DNA from: Streptomyces griseoruber
Lineage (GTDB): Bacteria > Actinomycetota > Actinomycetes > Streptomycetales > Streptomycetaceae
Assembly (NCBI RefSeq): GCF_001514205.1
Contig: NZ_KQ948778.1
Location: 156,270-220,269 of the forward strand
Length of the DNA stretch: 64,000 nucleotides
Direction: 5' to 3'
Shown one piece after another: positions 1 to 8,493 of this stretch. The position numbers and the translations under genes are program-made. Below the pieces are notes generated by a model. It was not told where the DNA came from, searched no databases, and saw nothing but the letters and a program-made list of their open reading frames with translations. Numbering within the stretch: the stretch's first letter is position 1; each line of letters opens with the position of its first letter.

Positions 1-363
1 GACTTCGGCTCCGGCGACCCCTCGACCGGCGACCTCAACGCGGTGACGGTCAAGGACTACCGCGGCGGACCCGCGGGCTGGTCCCTGACCGGCAAGGTCA
101 CCGACTTCAGCGGACCCGGCGCCAAGATCGACGCCGGCAAGCTGAGCTGGACGCCCGTCTGCACCACCAAGGCGGACAGCCCGAGCACCTGCCAGGCCGG
201 CTCGTCCGGCGTCGTGGGCAGCGCGGGGGCGACCCTCGCCTCCACCCCGGACGGCACGCTCACCGGTGGTGAGTTCACCGCGAAGGCCGGGCTCTCCCTC
301 GACGTACCGGCGTTCACGCCACCGGGCTCGTACGCCGGTGTCCTGACGCTCACGCTCACCTGA
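1..363 (+). CDS. WxL-domain surface protein, C-terminal part (5' end outside window)
   Basis: The reading frame is open from base 1 to a TGA at 361-363, so only the last 120 residues are visible. The segment GWSLTGKVTDF matches the proximal motif of WxL domains, which bind cell wall peptidoglycan non-covalently in Gram-positive bacteria. The protein ends in an SYAGVLTLTLT beta-strand, where a canonical WxL domain has a second Trp-x-Leu; here that tryptophan is absent. A pair of cysteines (CTTKADSPSTC) could form a disulfide in the exported protein. The next gene encodes a DUF916 protein, the usual partner of WxL proteins, which supports the assignment. The organism-specific role (surface adhesion or wall interaction) is inferred. 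Confidence 0.7.
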   Translation, partial: DFGSGDPSTGDLNAVTVKDYRGGPAGWSLTGKVTDFSGPGAKIDAGKLSWTPVCTTKADSPSTCQAGSSGVVGSAGATLASTPDGTLTGGEFTAKAGLSLDVPAFTPPGSYAGVLTLTLT

Positions 364-468
364 ACCACCCGTCCTCGCGGTGGCCGGGCGGCCGCCCCAC
401 AGGCCCGCACCCGCCCGCCCACCGAGCCCGTCCCATCACCCGTGGAACGTCTGTGGGGGTCCGCACCC

Positions 469-1491
469 ATGTCGCTGCGCAAGCCGTACGCCGTTCTCCT
501 CCCGGTGCTCCTGCCGTTGCTGCTGGGCCTGCTGACCGCCGCGCCCGCCCGGGCCGCCGACAACGGCAGCTGGTCCGTCTACCCCGTCTCCTCGGCCGTC
601 GCCGCACGGCCGTACTTCTATGTCTCCGCCGATCCCGGCCAGAGCGTCCAGGACAAGGTCGTCGTCGCCAACAAGACGGCCGGGCCCCTCACCTTCCGGC
701 TCTACGCCGCCGACGCCTACAACACCGCCCGCGACGGCGGTTTCGCCGTGAAGTCGCTCGGGGAGCGGATGCGGGGCGTGGGCGCGTGGGCCGTACTGCC
801 GAAGGAGCGGGTCACCGTGCCCGCTCACAAGACCGTCACCGTGCCGTTCACCGTCAAGGTGCCCGAGGACGCCGAGCCCGGGGACCATCCCGGCGCGATC
901 GTCGCCCTCGACGAACGGATAGACCGGGGCGACGGCTCGGTCGCCCTCGGCGTCCAACGGGCGGTCGGCGCCCGCGTCTACCTCACGGTCGGCGGTCCCA
1001 CCCTGCCCGCGCTGGCCGTCGAGAACGTCCACATCAGCCACCACCAGCCCCTGGTCCCCGGGCTCGGCGACAGCACGGCGACGATCTCCTACACCCTGCA
1101 CAACACGGGCAACGTCACCCTCCGGCCCAAGGTCGCCCTCAGGGCCGAGGGCCTCTTCGGCCGCACGCTCCTCACCCGAGACCTGAAGAAACTCCCCTCC
1201 CAGCTCCTCCCGGGCCAACGCGTCCGCCTGACGGAACGGTGGACGGGGGCGCCTCAGCTCGACTGGGCGGACGTGAAGCTGACGGCGACGGCCACGGGCA
1301 CCAAGGAGTCGGCGACGGCGTCGTTCGTGGCGGTGCCGTGGCTGCCGGTCGGGGTGATGGCGGCGGGGCTGGCCATCGCCGGTCGGCTCTTGCTCGGACG
1401 GCGACGCCAACGCCGGTCAGGGGCGCGGGGAACTGCGCGACCAGCCCCCACCCACCCGCAGACGAAAACACACACGACAACCGGTGCTTAA
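469..1491 (+). CDS. DUF916 (WxL-interacting) cell-surface membrane protein
   Basis: The 340-residue protein has a Sec signal peptide (basic MSLRKPY, long Leu-rich core, APARA cleavage region). An extracellular beta-rich DUF916/DUF3324-like region follows, with the typical SVYPV, PGQSVQDKVVVANKT and PEDAEPGDHPGAIVA stretches. A C-terminal transmembrane helix near residues 288-306 and an Arg-rich cytoplasmic tail complete it. The ATG at 469 is preferred to the upstream GTG at 442 because it starts the signal peptide directly and has a G-rich stretch about 8 nt upstream. DUF916 proteins are membrane-anchored partners of WxL wall proteins, and the preceding gene is one. The stop overlaps the convergent glnK stop by 4 bp. 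Confidence 0.8.
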   Translation: MSLRKPYAVLLPVLLPLLLGLLTAAPARAADNGSWSVYPVSSAVAARPYFYVSADPGQSVQDKVVVANKTAGPLTFRLYAADAYNTARDGGFAVKSLGERMRGVGAWAVLPKERVTVPAHKTVTVPFTVKVPEDAEPGDHPGAIVALDERIDRGDGSVALGVQRAVGARVYLTVGGPTLPALAVENVHISHHQPLVPGLGDSTATISYTLHNTGNVTLRPKVALRAEGLFGRTLLTRDLKKLPSQLLPGQRVRLTERWTGAPQLDWADVKLTATATGTKESATASFVAVPWLPVGVMAAGLAIAGRLLLGRRRQRRSGARGTARPAPTHPQTKTHTTTGA

Positions 1492-1826
1492 AGCGCGTCG
1501 GGCCCCCGCTCACCCGTCCGCACCCGCACCACCGTCTCCACCGGCACCGCCCACACCTTCCCGTCCCCGATCTTCCCGGTGTGCGCCGCCCGCACGATCG
1601 CGTCGATCACGGCATCGGACTCCGCGTCCTCGACGACGACCTCGATCCGCACCTTCGGCACGAGGTCGACCTGGTACTCGGCCCCCCGGTACACCTCGGT
1701 GTGGCCGCGCTGCCGGCCGTACCCGCTGGCCTCGGTCACGGTCAGCCCGTGGATACCGAGCTCCTGCAGCGCCGTCTTGACCTCGTCGAGGCGGTACGGC
1801 TTGACGATCGCGGTGATGAGCTTCAT
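1488..1826 (-). CDS. glnK: PII nitrogen signal-transduction protein
   Basis: The 112-residue protein is a full-length PII. It begins MKLITAIVKPYRLDEV, has the T-loop with Tyr51 (the residue modified in PII proteins, adenylylated in Streptomyces), and ends with the family's C-terminal RTGERGPDAL signature. PII senses 2-oxoglutarate and ATP/ADP and gates the AmtB channel. Its ATG overlaps the amtB TGA (ATGA at 1823-1826), so the two are translationally coupled. The third member of the usual Streptomyces operon, glnD (the PII-modifying enzyme), is not downstream: the next gene is the convergent DUF916 gene. Confidence 0.95.
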   Translation of the reverse strand: MKLITAIVKPYRLDEVKTALQELGIHGLTVTEASGYGRQRGHTEVYRGAEYQVDLVPKVRIEVVVEDAESDAVIDAIVRAAHTGKIGDGKVWAVPVETVVRVRTGERGPDAL

Positions 1827-3136
1827 TCCGGGGGCTTGACCTTCTGGGCGGAGGGGAGGACGGAGTGGCCGACCGGGGCACCGTGGCCCAGGACGCCGTG
1901 ATCGTATGCGGTCTCGGCGTGCACCGTAAGGTCCAGGCCGGTGTACTCCTGGTCCTCGTCCGCGCGGAAGCCCAGCGTGCGGTCGAGGACCGTGCCGATG
2001 CCGTACGTGACACCGAAGGCGTAGGCCGCCACGACGGCCACCGCGACCAGCTGCCTGCCGAGCTGGGTGAGCCCGCCGCCGTACAGGAGTCCCTCCGTGC
2101 CGCCGGTCATGGTGTCGACGGCGAAGACGCCGATGAGGAGGGTGCCGATGACGCCGCCGACCAGGTGGACGCCGACGACGTCGAGCGAGTCGTCGTAGTT
2201 CAGCCTGAACTTCCAGCCCACGGCGTACGAGCAGACGGCGCCCGCGGCGAGACCGACGACGAGCGCGCCGAGCAGGGAGACCGAGCCGCAGGAGGGGGTG
2301 ATCGCGACCAGACCGGCCACCGCGCCCGAGGCCGCGCCCAGGGTGGTCGGATGGCCGTCGCGCTTCTGCTCGACGAAGAGCCAGCCGAGCAGGCCGGTGC
2401 AGCCGGCGGCGAGGGTGTTGAGGAAGACCGCGGCGGCGAGACCGTTGGCGCCGAGGGCGGAGCCCGCGTTGAAGCCGAACCAGCCGAACCAGAGCAGACC
2501 GGCGCCGAGGACGACCATGGGGAGGTTGTGCGGACGCATCGCGTCCTTCTTGAAGCCCAGACGGGGCCCGAGGACCAGACAGAGGGCGAGTCCCGAGGCT
2601 CCGGAGGTGATCTCGACGGGGAGTCCGCCCGCGAAGTCGAGGGCGCCGAGCCGGGAGACGATCCAGCCGCCGGACCCCCAGACCCAGTGGGTGACGGGAA
2701 CGTATACGAGCAGCGCCCAGACGGGGACGAAGACCAGCCAGGCCGCGAATTTCGCGCGGTCCGCGATCGCGCCGCTGATCAGGGCCGCCGTGATGATCGC
2801 GAAGGTGAGCTGGAACGTGGCGAAGAGGAGGGTGGGGACCGTGCCCTGGACGCTGTCCGGGCCGAGGCCCGCCATGCCCGCGTGGCCCAGATCGCCGATG
2901 AGCCCGCCGAACGCGTCGTCGCCGAAGGCGAGGGAGTAGCCGGCGGCCAGCCACACCACCGTGACCAGCGCGATCGACACAAAACTCATCATGAGCATGT
3001 TGAGCACGCTCTTCGTGCGGACCATGCCGCCGTAGAAGAGGGCCAGACCCGGGGTCATCAGCAGGACGAGCGCGGTGGCGGCGAGCAGCCAGGCGGTGTC
3101 GCCGGTGTCGACGTGTGCGGCGGCGAGGGGCGTCAC
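1823..3136 (-). CDS. amtB: Ammonium transporter
   Basis: The 437-residue membrane protein shows the Amt/MEP/Rh fold with about 11 helices and no long leader. Visible signatures are LFYGGMVRTKSVLNMLMMSF near the N-terminus and two conserved pore histidines, one in VPVTHWVWGSGGW and one in DVVGVHLVGGVIG. The GTG at 3136 is chosen because GGAG lies 6 nt upstream in the antisense direction and the first helix follows after about 14 residues; a longer frame upstream lacks membrane character. It forms an operon with glnK. A phased GTTTC array at 3183-3220 lies 47-84 bp upstream and suggests control by GlnR. Confidence 0.95.
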   Translation of the reverse strand: MTPLAAAHVDTGDTAWLLAATALVLLMTPGLALFYGGMVRTKSVLNMLMMSFVSIALVTVVWLAAGYSLAFGDDAFGGLIGDLGHAGMAGLGPDSVQGTVPTLLFATFQLTFAIITAALISGAIADRAKFAAWLVFVPVWALLVYVPVTHWVWGSGGWIVSRLGALDFAGGLPVEITSGASGLALCLVLGPRLGFKKDAMRPHNLPMVVLGAGLLWFGWFGFNAGSALGANGLAAAVFLNTLAAGCTGLLGWLFVEQKRDGHPTTLGAASGAVAGLVAITPSCGSVSLLGALVVGLAAGAVCSYAVGWKFRLNYDDSLDVVGVHLVGGVIGTLLIGVFAVDTMTGGTEGLLYGGGLTQLGRQLVAVAVVAAYAFGVTYGIGTVLDRTLGFRADEDQEYTGLDLTVHAETAYDHGVLGHGAPVGHSVLPSAQKVKPPE

Positions 3137-3182
3137 GGGATCTCCAACGGTGGGTGGGCTCGTCAGAGGGTCACCGGTCCCG

Positions 3183-3236
3183 GTTTCCGGTCGCGTACGG
3201 GTGTGTTTCCGTGACGTTTCGTTGCGGGCGGGTTTC
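3183..3236 (-). promoter_or_regulatory. GlnR-like operator: 11-bp phased GAAAC array upstream of amtB
   Basis: Read on the minus strand there are GAAAC, GAAAC, GTACG and GAAAC half-sites, with plus-strand coordinates 3216-3220, 3205-3209, 3194-3198 and 3183-3187. Each lies exactly 11 bp from the next. A further GAAAC at 3232-3236 is out of phase. The actinobacterial GlnR consensus is gTnAc-n6-GaAAc repeats at 11-bp spacing, so the pattern fits, although GTACG and the most distal site are imperfect a-sites. Position and orientation favour control of amtB-glnK. The same 173-bp gap also precedes era. Confidence 0.65.
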
Positions 3237-3309
3237 CGGAAGCTCACCGTCGGCGGTCGGGCCGCTCGTGTGTACGGCGGGGCTTCCTGGATCAGGGAGA
3301 ATGGGGGCC

Positions 3310-4263
3310 ATGAGCGTTCGTAACCAGTCATCCGAGCAGCCGGCCGGGACCCTGCACCGTGCCGGCTTCGCCTGCTTCGTGGGCCGCCCCAACGCGGGCA
3401 AGTCCACCCTCACGAACGCTCTGGTCGGGAAGAAGGTGGCGATCACCTCGAACCGGCCGCAGACCACCCGGCACACGGTACGGGGCATCGTGCACCGCCC
3501 CGACGCCCAGCTGATCCTGGTCGACACACCGGGTCTGCACAAACCGCGCACACTCCTCGGCGAGCGCCTCAACGACGTGGTCCGCACCACCTGGGCCGAG
3601 GTCGACGTGATCGGCTTCTGTCTGCCGGCGAACGAGAAGCTGGGCCCCGGCGACCGCTTCATCGCCAAGGAACTGGCCGGCATCAAGAAGACCCCGAAGG
3701 TCGCGGTCGTCACCAAGACCGACCTGGTGGACTCCAAGGTGCTCGCCGAACAGCTCATCGCCATCGACCAGCTCGGCAAGGAACTGGGCATCGAGTGGGC
3801 GGAGATCGTCCCGGTCTCCGCGGTGGGCGACCGTCAGGTGGACCTCCTCGCCGACCTGCTGGTCCCCATGCTCCCGGAGGGCCCCGCGCTCTATCCGGAG
3901 GGCGATCTGACCGACGAGCCCGAGCAGGTGATGGTCGCCGAGCTGATCCGCGAGGCCGCGCTGGAGGGCGTACGCGACGAGCTGCCGCACTCCATCGCCG
4001 TCGTCGTCGAGGAGATGCTCCCGCGCGAGGACCGCCCCGCCGACCGGCCGCTCCTCGACATCCACGCGAACATCTACATCGAGCGCACCAGCCAGAAGGG
4101 CATCATCATCGGCCCGAAGGGCCGCCGCCTGAAGGACGTGGGCATCAAGTCCCGCAAGCAGATCGAGGCCCTCCTCGGCACCCCCGTCTTCCTCGACCTG
4201 CACGTCAAGGTCGCGAAGGACTGGCAGCGGGACCCGAAGCAGCTGCGCAAGCTCGGCTTCTAG
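3310..4263 (+). CDS. era: GTPase Era, ribosome small-subunit assembly factor
   Basis: The 317-residue protein has the Era G domain: G1 GRPNAGKST at residues 25-33, a switch region with TSNRPQTTRHTVRGI, G3 DTPG (LVDTPGLH), and G4 TKTD. A C-terminal KH domain contains IYIERTSQKGIIIGPKG, the RNA-binding GxxG-type loop. Era binds the 3' end of 16S rRNA and acts in 30S maturation at the membrane. The ATG at 3310 has an AGGGAGAA/GGGGG region just upstream; an ATG at 3301 would add three residues. It is divergent from amtB and convergent with the next gene across a hairpin. Confidence 0.97.
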   Translation: MSVRNQSSEQPAGTLHRAGFACFVGRPNAGKSTLTNALVGKKVAITSNRPQTTRHTVRGIVHRPDAQLILVDTPGLHKPRTLLGERLNDVVRTTWAEVDVIGFCLPANEKLGPGDRFIAKELAGIKKTPKVAVVTKTDLVDSKVLAEQLIAIDQLGKELGIEWAEIVPVSAVGDRQVDLLADLLVPMLPEGPALYPEGDLTDEPEQVMVAELIREAALEGVRDELPHSIAVVVEEMLPREDRPADRPLLDIHANIYIERTSQKGIIIGPKGRRLKDVGIKSRKQIEALLGTPVFLDLHVKVAKDWQRDPKQLRKLGF

Positions 4264-4278
4264 AGCACCCGCCCGGGT

Positions 4279-4306
4279 CCCCCGGCCCGGTCACACGGCC
4301 CGGGGG
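4279..4306. terminator. Putative bidirectional terminator between era and the convergent membrane gene
   Basis: CCCCCGG (4279-4285) can pair with CCGGGGG (4300-4306) around a 14-nt loop. No U-tract follows, which is normal for Streptomyces. It overlaps the stop codon of the minus-strand gene. Confidence 0.45.
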
Positions 4307-5247
4307 CCAGGCGCCGGTGCGGTCAGCTGGCCGGTGGCGGTGAGGGCCAGGCGGGAGAAGAGCTGGCCGGAGAAGCCGAAGAGCAGGGCGATGGCCAGCG
4401 CGATCGGGCGTTCCGGGGTGTTCCAGGAGTTCTCCAGGAACACCTGACCGAGCAGGTTCAGGTCGGGGTCGGCGAGCATCCGCACCAGCAGCAGCCCCCC
4501 GACCGCCGCCAGCGCCCCGCCGACCGGCGCGAGCACCAGCACCCCCCAGGACGACGGCGGACGCTGTGAGCGCATCACCCCGACCACCGGGGACAGGAAC
4601 CCGCCCAGCGCGCCGAGCAGCATCGTCTCCCGGTGATCCAGCACCCTCCCGATCAGCAGGATCGCGCACAGCCCGGTCAGCGCCAGCCACAGGGCGATGC
4701 GCTGCTGGTCGTAGTCCCGCTCCGCCGCCCCGTCCTCGGTCTCGTGCACCCGCTGCGCTGCCGCCAGCACCAGCGCCCGCCCCTCGACCGCGCCCACGTC
4801 GGCGGCGGCGAGCCGGGTCGCCATCTCCTCGTCGGCCGCGTCGCCCGAGGCGCGCAGCTGGAGCACCAGCGACTCCCGCTGCGCGAGCACCTCCTCGTCC
4901 GGCTCGACCCCGAGAAGCCGGCGCTCCGAGGTGTGCAGCACCCGCCACGCGGCGGCGAGCTTCGACAGCGGGATCGCGATCACCCCGTACCGCGCACTCA
5001 GCCGCCACACCACCGTGCCGCCCTGCTCCAGCTGCGCCAGCCGCCCCGCCACCGCCGCGACCACCGCCTTCTGCGCCGACCCCTCACCGCAGACGCCGCC
5101 CAGATACTCCGCCCGCGCCCGGCAGTCCCGCAGCCGCGCCTGGAGCAGCCGGTACCGGGGGGCGGCGATCAGCCCCCGGCTGGTGATGTAGACGATCAAC
5201 AGGTAGCAGACACAGACCAGTTCCAGCCCCCAGCCGCCGACGCGCAT
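4291..5247 (-). CDS. Uncharacterised membrane protein with central coiled-coil-like region
   Basis: The 318-residue protein begins with an N-terminal transmembrane segment (WGLELVCVCYLLIVYITS). A long charged, helical middle follows (about residues 35-185), rich in Leu, Glu, Arg and Ala, and then a C-terminal block of four or so hydrophobic helices (for example LWLALTGLCAILLIGRV, LVLAPVGGALAAVGGLLLV and ALAIALLFGFSG). The ATG at 5247 has GGGGGA about 6 nt upstream. I recognise no catalytic motif and assign no function. It stands alone: it is convergent with era and separated by 94 bp from the upstream regulator gene on the same strand. Confidence 0.75.
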   Translation of the reverse strand: MRVGGWGLELVCVCYLLIVYITSRGLIAAPRYRLLQARLRDCRARAEYLGGVCGEGSAQKAVVAAVAGRLAQLEQGGTVVWRLSARYGVIAIPLSKLAAAWRVLHTSERRLLGVEPDEEVLAQRESLVLQLRASGDAADEEMATRLAAADVGAVEGRALVLAAAQRVHETEDGAAERDYDQQRIALWLALTGLCAILLIGRVLDHRETMLLGALGGFLSPVVGVMRSQRPPSSWGVLVLAPVGGALAAVGGLLLVRMLADPDLNLLGQVFLENSWNTPERPIALAIALLFGFSGQLFSRLALTATGQLTAPAPGPRAV

Positions 5248-5341
5248 CTGTCGTCCCCCTGTTGTGCCGTGATGCCCGAGCAGTTCAGCAGGCAGGTGAT
5301 GCCCGGGAGAGCCGCTCGGGCAAACGGGGACACGCGGAGTC

Positions 5342-6220
5342 TCAGCCGCCTTCCGTCCCGGCCGCCCCCGCCCCCGCCCCGCTCGTGGTGAAGTCCTGCA
5401 ACCCCACCACCCGCAGCAGCCGCAGGCGTTCGTAGGAGTCCGTGCCCGGGCGGGCCGTGTGGATGATGAGGAGCTGGTGGTGGGCGTGGCTGAGGAGGAC
5501 CTCGCAGTCGAGGTCCAGGAGGCCGACCACGGGGTGCTGGAAGCGTTTGGTCGCCTTGTGCCGCAGGGACACCTCGTGGGCGTCCCAGAGGCGGGCGAAC
5601 TCCGCGCTGCCCGCACGGAGTTCGGCGACCAGGGCGGCCGGTTCGGGGTCGTCGGGGCGGGCCGCGGCCACCGCGCGCAGATTGGCCACATGGGCGCGGG
5701 CGTGGTCCGGGCGGTCCTCCTCGGGGAAGAGCCCGCGGACGTCCGGGTCGAGGAAGTAGAGCCGGGACAGGTTCCGTTCGGGCCGGCGGCGGGCCATCAC
5801 GTCGAGGGTCAGGGCGCGGGCCATCGCGTTCTGGGCCAGGACCTCGCCGCAGTCCGTCACCACCTGGGCCGGGGTGTCGTGCAGCCGGTCCAGGATCAGC
5901 AGCAGTCCCGGAGCGACATGGGCCGACGCCGTCTCGCGGCGCGGCGGTTCCTCGCCGGCCAGGTGGAAGAGGTGGTCGCGTTCGTCGTCGGTGAGGCGCA
6001 GGGCGCGGGTCAGCGCCGTCAGCGTCTGGCGGGACGGACGCGGGCCCCGGGACTGCTCCAGGCGGGTGTAGTAGTCCACCGACAGGGCCGCCAGCTGGGC
6101 CACCTCCTCGCGGCGCAGGCCGGGGGTACGGCGGCGGGCGCCCGGGGGCAGACCCAGGTCCGAGGGGGCGAGACGGGCCCGGCCGCGGCGCAGGAAGTCG
6201 GCTAGTTCGGCTCGGTTCAC
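5342..6220 (-). CDS. XRE-family HTH regulator with MmyB-like ligand-binding domain
   Basis: The 292-residue protein has an N-terminal helix-turn-helix carrying the family hallmark GARRRTPGLRREEVAQLA and a YYTRLEQSRGPRPS recognition segment. It is followed by the MmyB-type C-terminal domain (residues about 100-270, with FLDPDVRGLFPE and the LLSHAHHQLLIIHTARPGT strand). Such regulators usually control a divergent oxidoreductase or transporter gene. Here the divergent neighbour, 122 bp away, is an SDR gene, which is the likely target. GTG at 6220 starts at the family's usual NRAELADFLRR, but its GGAGGGG is only 1-2 nt away, so the start is somewhat uncertain. Confidence 0.85.
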   Translation of the reverse strand: MNRAELADFLRRGRARLAPSDLGLPPGARRRTPGLRREEVAQLAALSVDYYTRLEQSRGPRPSRQTLTALTRALRLTDDERDHLFHLAGEEPPRRETASAHVAPGLLLILDRLHDTPAQVVTDCGEVLAQNAMARALTLDVMARRRPERNLSRLYFLDPDVRGLFPEEDRPDHARAHVANLRAVAAARPDDPEPAALVAELRAGSAEFARLWDAHEVSLRHKATKRFQHPVVGLLDLDCEVLLSHAHHQLLIIHTARPGTDSYERLRLLRVVGLQDFTTSGAGAGAAGTEGG

Positions 6221-6342
6221 CCCTCCAGGCTGCGCCCTTCCGTCCGGCTTATCCAGGGACTGCCGGTCCCCCGATCGACGGGTCTCTCCCGCCCGGCCCG
6301 GCACCGGCCCAGGGTGGGAGCACAGACCGAGAGGGGAAGACC

Positions 6343-7197
6343 ATGCTGACACTCGTGACCGGCACCACCGGACAGGTCGGCCGGCGGTTCGTGCCGCGGC
6401 TGTTGTCCCAGCGGGAGCCCGGTGAGCGGATACGCGTCCTGGTGCGGGACGCGGCGCGCGGGGAGCCGTTCGCGGAGCTGGGCGCCGAGGTGGTCGTGGG
6501 GGATCTGCGGGACGAGGAGGCGCTCGGCAGGGCCGTGGCCGGGGCGGACGCGGTGGTGAACGTCGCCGCCTCCTTCCGCGGGGTGCCCGACGAGGAGGCG
6601 TGGGCGGTCAACCGGGACGCGGCGGTGGAGCTGGGCCGGGCCGCGCTGGCCGCCGGCGTCAAGCGCTTCGTGCAGGTCAGCACGGGGCTGGTGTACGGCC
6701 TCGGGCGGGGGCGGCCGTTGACCGAGGACGACGAGATCCGGCCCGGCGGCGAGATGTGGGGCGCCTACACCGAGTCCAAGGCGGCGGCCGAACGGGAGCT
6801 GCTGGACCTGGCGGGGATGGAGGTGCGCGTCGGGCGGCTGCCCTTCGTCTACGGCAACGGCGACCCGCACCTCGCCCAGTCCCTGCACTGGGCCGCGCAC
6901 TGGGCCTCGTACCAGCGGCTCCAGATGGCCCACCACGTCGATGTCGCCCAGGGACTGCTGCGGCTGCTGTACGCCCCGGCGGTGGCCCGGCCGCTCTACA
7001 ACATCGCCGACGACGCCCCCGTCACGGCCCTGGAACTGCACCGGCTCAACGGCGTCGAGCCGCCTGCCGGGATGCACACCCGGACCGACCCCGACCCCTG
7101 GTCCGGGATCATGTCCAACCGGCGGATCGCCAGGGACCTGGGCTTCCGTCCGATCCACCCGAGCGTATGGGCCGCCCGCGACGCCGGCGCCCTCTAG
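6343..7197 (+). CDS. NAD(P)-dependent epimerase/dehydratase-type SDR
   Basis: The 284-residue Rossmann-fold protein has the extended-SDR nucleotide motif TGTTGQVG at residues 6-13, GDLRDEEAL for the adenine-side acidic residue, and a YxxxK catalytic pair (Tyr142, Lys146). A Ser in VQVSTGLVYG precedes the pair, so a full active site seems present. The ATG has GAGAGGGGAAG just upstream. The gene is divergent from an MmyB-type regulator, an arrangement common for oxidoreductases under local control. The substrate cannot be read from sequence; an NmrA-like or UDP-sugar epimerase-like reaction is possible. Confidence 0.85.
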   Translation: MLTLVTGTTGQVGRRFVPRLLSQREPGERIRVLVRDAARGEPFAELGAEVVVGDLRDEEALGRAVAGADAVVNVAASFRGVPDEEAWAVNRDAAVELGRAALAAGVKRFVQVSTGLVYGLGRGRPLTEDDEIRPGGEMWGAYTESKAAAERELLDLAGMEVRVGRLPFVYGNGDPHLAQSLHWAAHWASYQRLQMAHHVDVAQGLLRLLYAPAVARPLYNIADDAPVTALELHRLNGVEPPAGMHTRTDPDPWSGIMSNRRIARDLGFRPIHPSVWAARDAGAL

Positions 7198-7209
7198 GGC
7201 CCGTCGCGG

Positions 7210-8493
7210 CTACTCCACCCCCCTGATCCGCCCCACGAGCACCGCGCCCGCCAGGCCCACCGCCGCCGCCACCAGGTACAGCACCCGGTAGCCGCCCAGG
7301 TAGGTGACGATCGGGGCGGCGAGGACGGGCGCCGCGACCTGGGGCAGGGAGTTGGCGACGTTGATGACGCCGAGGTCCTTGCCCCGGTCAAGGGCCTTCG
7401 GCAGGACGTCGGTCATCAGCGCGAAGTCGACCGAGGCGAACACGCCGTAGCCGACGCCCTGCACGGCCGCCACGACGATCGCCCCCGGCCAGGTCTGCCA
7501 GACCGCGAGCCCCGCCGTCGCCACCGCCATCAGCACGCCGGACCAGACCACGAACGGCTTGCGCCGGCCCACCCGGTCCGACCAGACGCCTCCGACGACG
7601 ACCGTGGCGAGCAGGGTGAGCCCGTTCACCGCCGACAGGATGAGCACGCCCTCGTCGGGGTCGGCGTAGTGCAGGCGGTCGCGCAGGTAGTACAGCAGGT
7701 ACAGCAGCACCAGCGCGTTGCTCAGGTTCATCAGGAACCGGGTGATCCAGGCCCAGCCCAGGTCCGGATACTTCCTCGGGCTCAGCCAGAAGCCCTTGAG
7801 GAAGCCCGGCCAGGACCAGGCCGGGCGGTCCGTCACCGGCAGCCGCAGATCCTCGTAGCGCAGGACGTACGGCAGCACACCCAGGGCCGTGAACACCGCG
7901 CACGCCACATAGCCCGCGCCCACGCCGCCCGCCGCCGTGGCGAGCGCCGTGCCGCCGACCACGCCGAGGACCTGCGCGACCCCGAGCCAGCCGCCCACGG
8001 CACCCCGCTGGGACCGGGGGACCCGGTCCGGCACCGCCGCGGTGACCGCCGCGAACGCCGCGTTCAGGGTGAGCTGCACCAGGCACCAGCCCAGCGCCAT
8101 CGTCCACACCCCGTCCGCCACCGCGAGCAGCAGCAGGGACAGGGCGCCGCCCACCGCGCCCGCCACGATCCACGGGGTACGGCGGCCGTACCGGGACGTC
8201 GTACGGTCCGACAGGGCGCCGAAGAGCGGGTTCGCCCACAGCGACACCAGGGCGCCCACACCGGTCACCCAGGCCAGCATGGTCTCCTTCGACATGCCGG
8301 AACCGGGTGCGAAGTCCTTGGCCTGGGAGGCCAGCAGGATCTGCAGCGGGCCGTACCAGCCCACCCAGACCGCCCCGTTGGCGAGGGACAGGGCCGAGGT
8401 CCAGCCCGGGCCCACGCGCTCGACGGGCTCGGCCAGCGCGGGCCCGGGGCCGGCGGGGGCGCCGCGGTCCGGCGCCCTGTCCTCGGTCGTCAT
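7210..8493 (-). CDS. MFS transporter, sugar porter-like, paired with a beta-glucosidase
   Basis: The 427-residue protein has about 12 hydrophobic helices and the MFS A-like loop GALSDRTTSRYGRRTPWI between helices 2 and 3, with a second SDRVGRRKPF loop in the C-terminal half. This pattern resembles GPH/SLC45-type glycoside transporters. Its ATG overlaps the stop of the upstream beta-glucosidase gene (ATGA at 8490-8493), so the pair is translationally coupled. It probably imports the glycoside that the GH1 enzyme hydrolyses; the substrate is an inference. It is convergent with the SDR gene, with 12 bp between stops. Confidence 0.88.
   Translation of the reverse strand: MTTEDRAPDRGAPAGPGPALAEPVERVGPGWTSALSLANGAVWVGWYGPLQILLASQAKDFAPGSGMSKETMLAWVTGVGALVSLWANPLFGALSDRTTSRYGRRTPWIVAGAVGGALSLLLLAVADGVWTMALGWCLVQLTLNAAFAAVTAAVPDRVPRSQRGAVGGWLGVAQVLGVVGGTALATAAGGVGAGYVACAVFTALGVLPYVLRYEDLRLPVTDRPAWSWPGFLKGFWLSPRKYPDLGWAWITRFLMNLSNALVLLYLLYYLRDRLHYADPDEGVLILSAVNGLTLLATVVVGGVWSDRVGRRKPFVVWSGVLMAVATAGLAVWQTWPGAIVVAAVQGVGYGVFASVDFALMTDVLPKALDRGKDLGVINVANSLPQVAAPVLAAPIVTYLGGYRVLYLVAAAVGLAGAVLVGRIRGVE

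Noticed and set aside
442..468. GTG 442 as the start of the DUF916 gene
   Set aside because: It would add nine residues before the signal peptide and has no ribosome-binding site.
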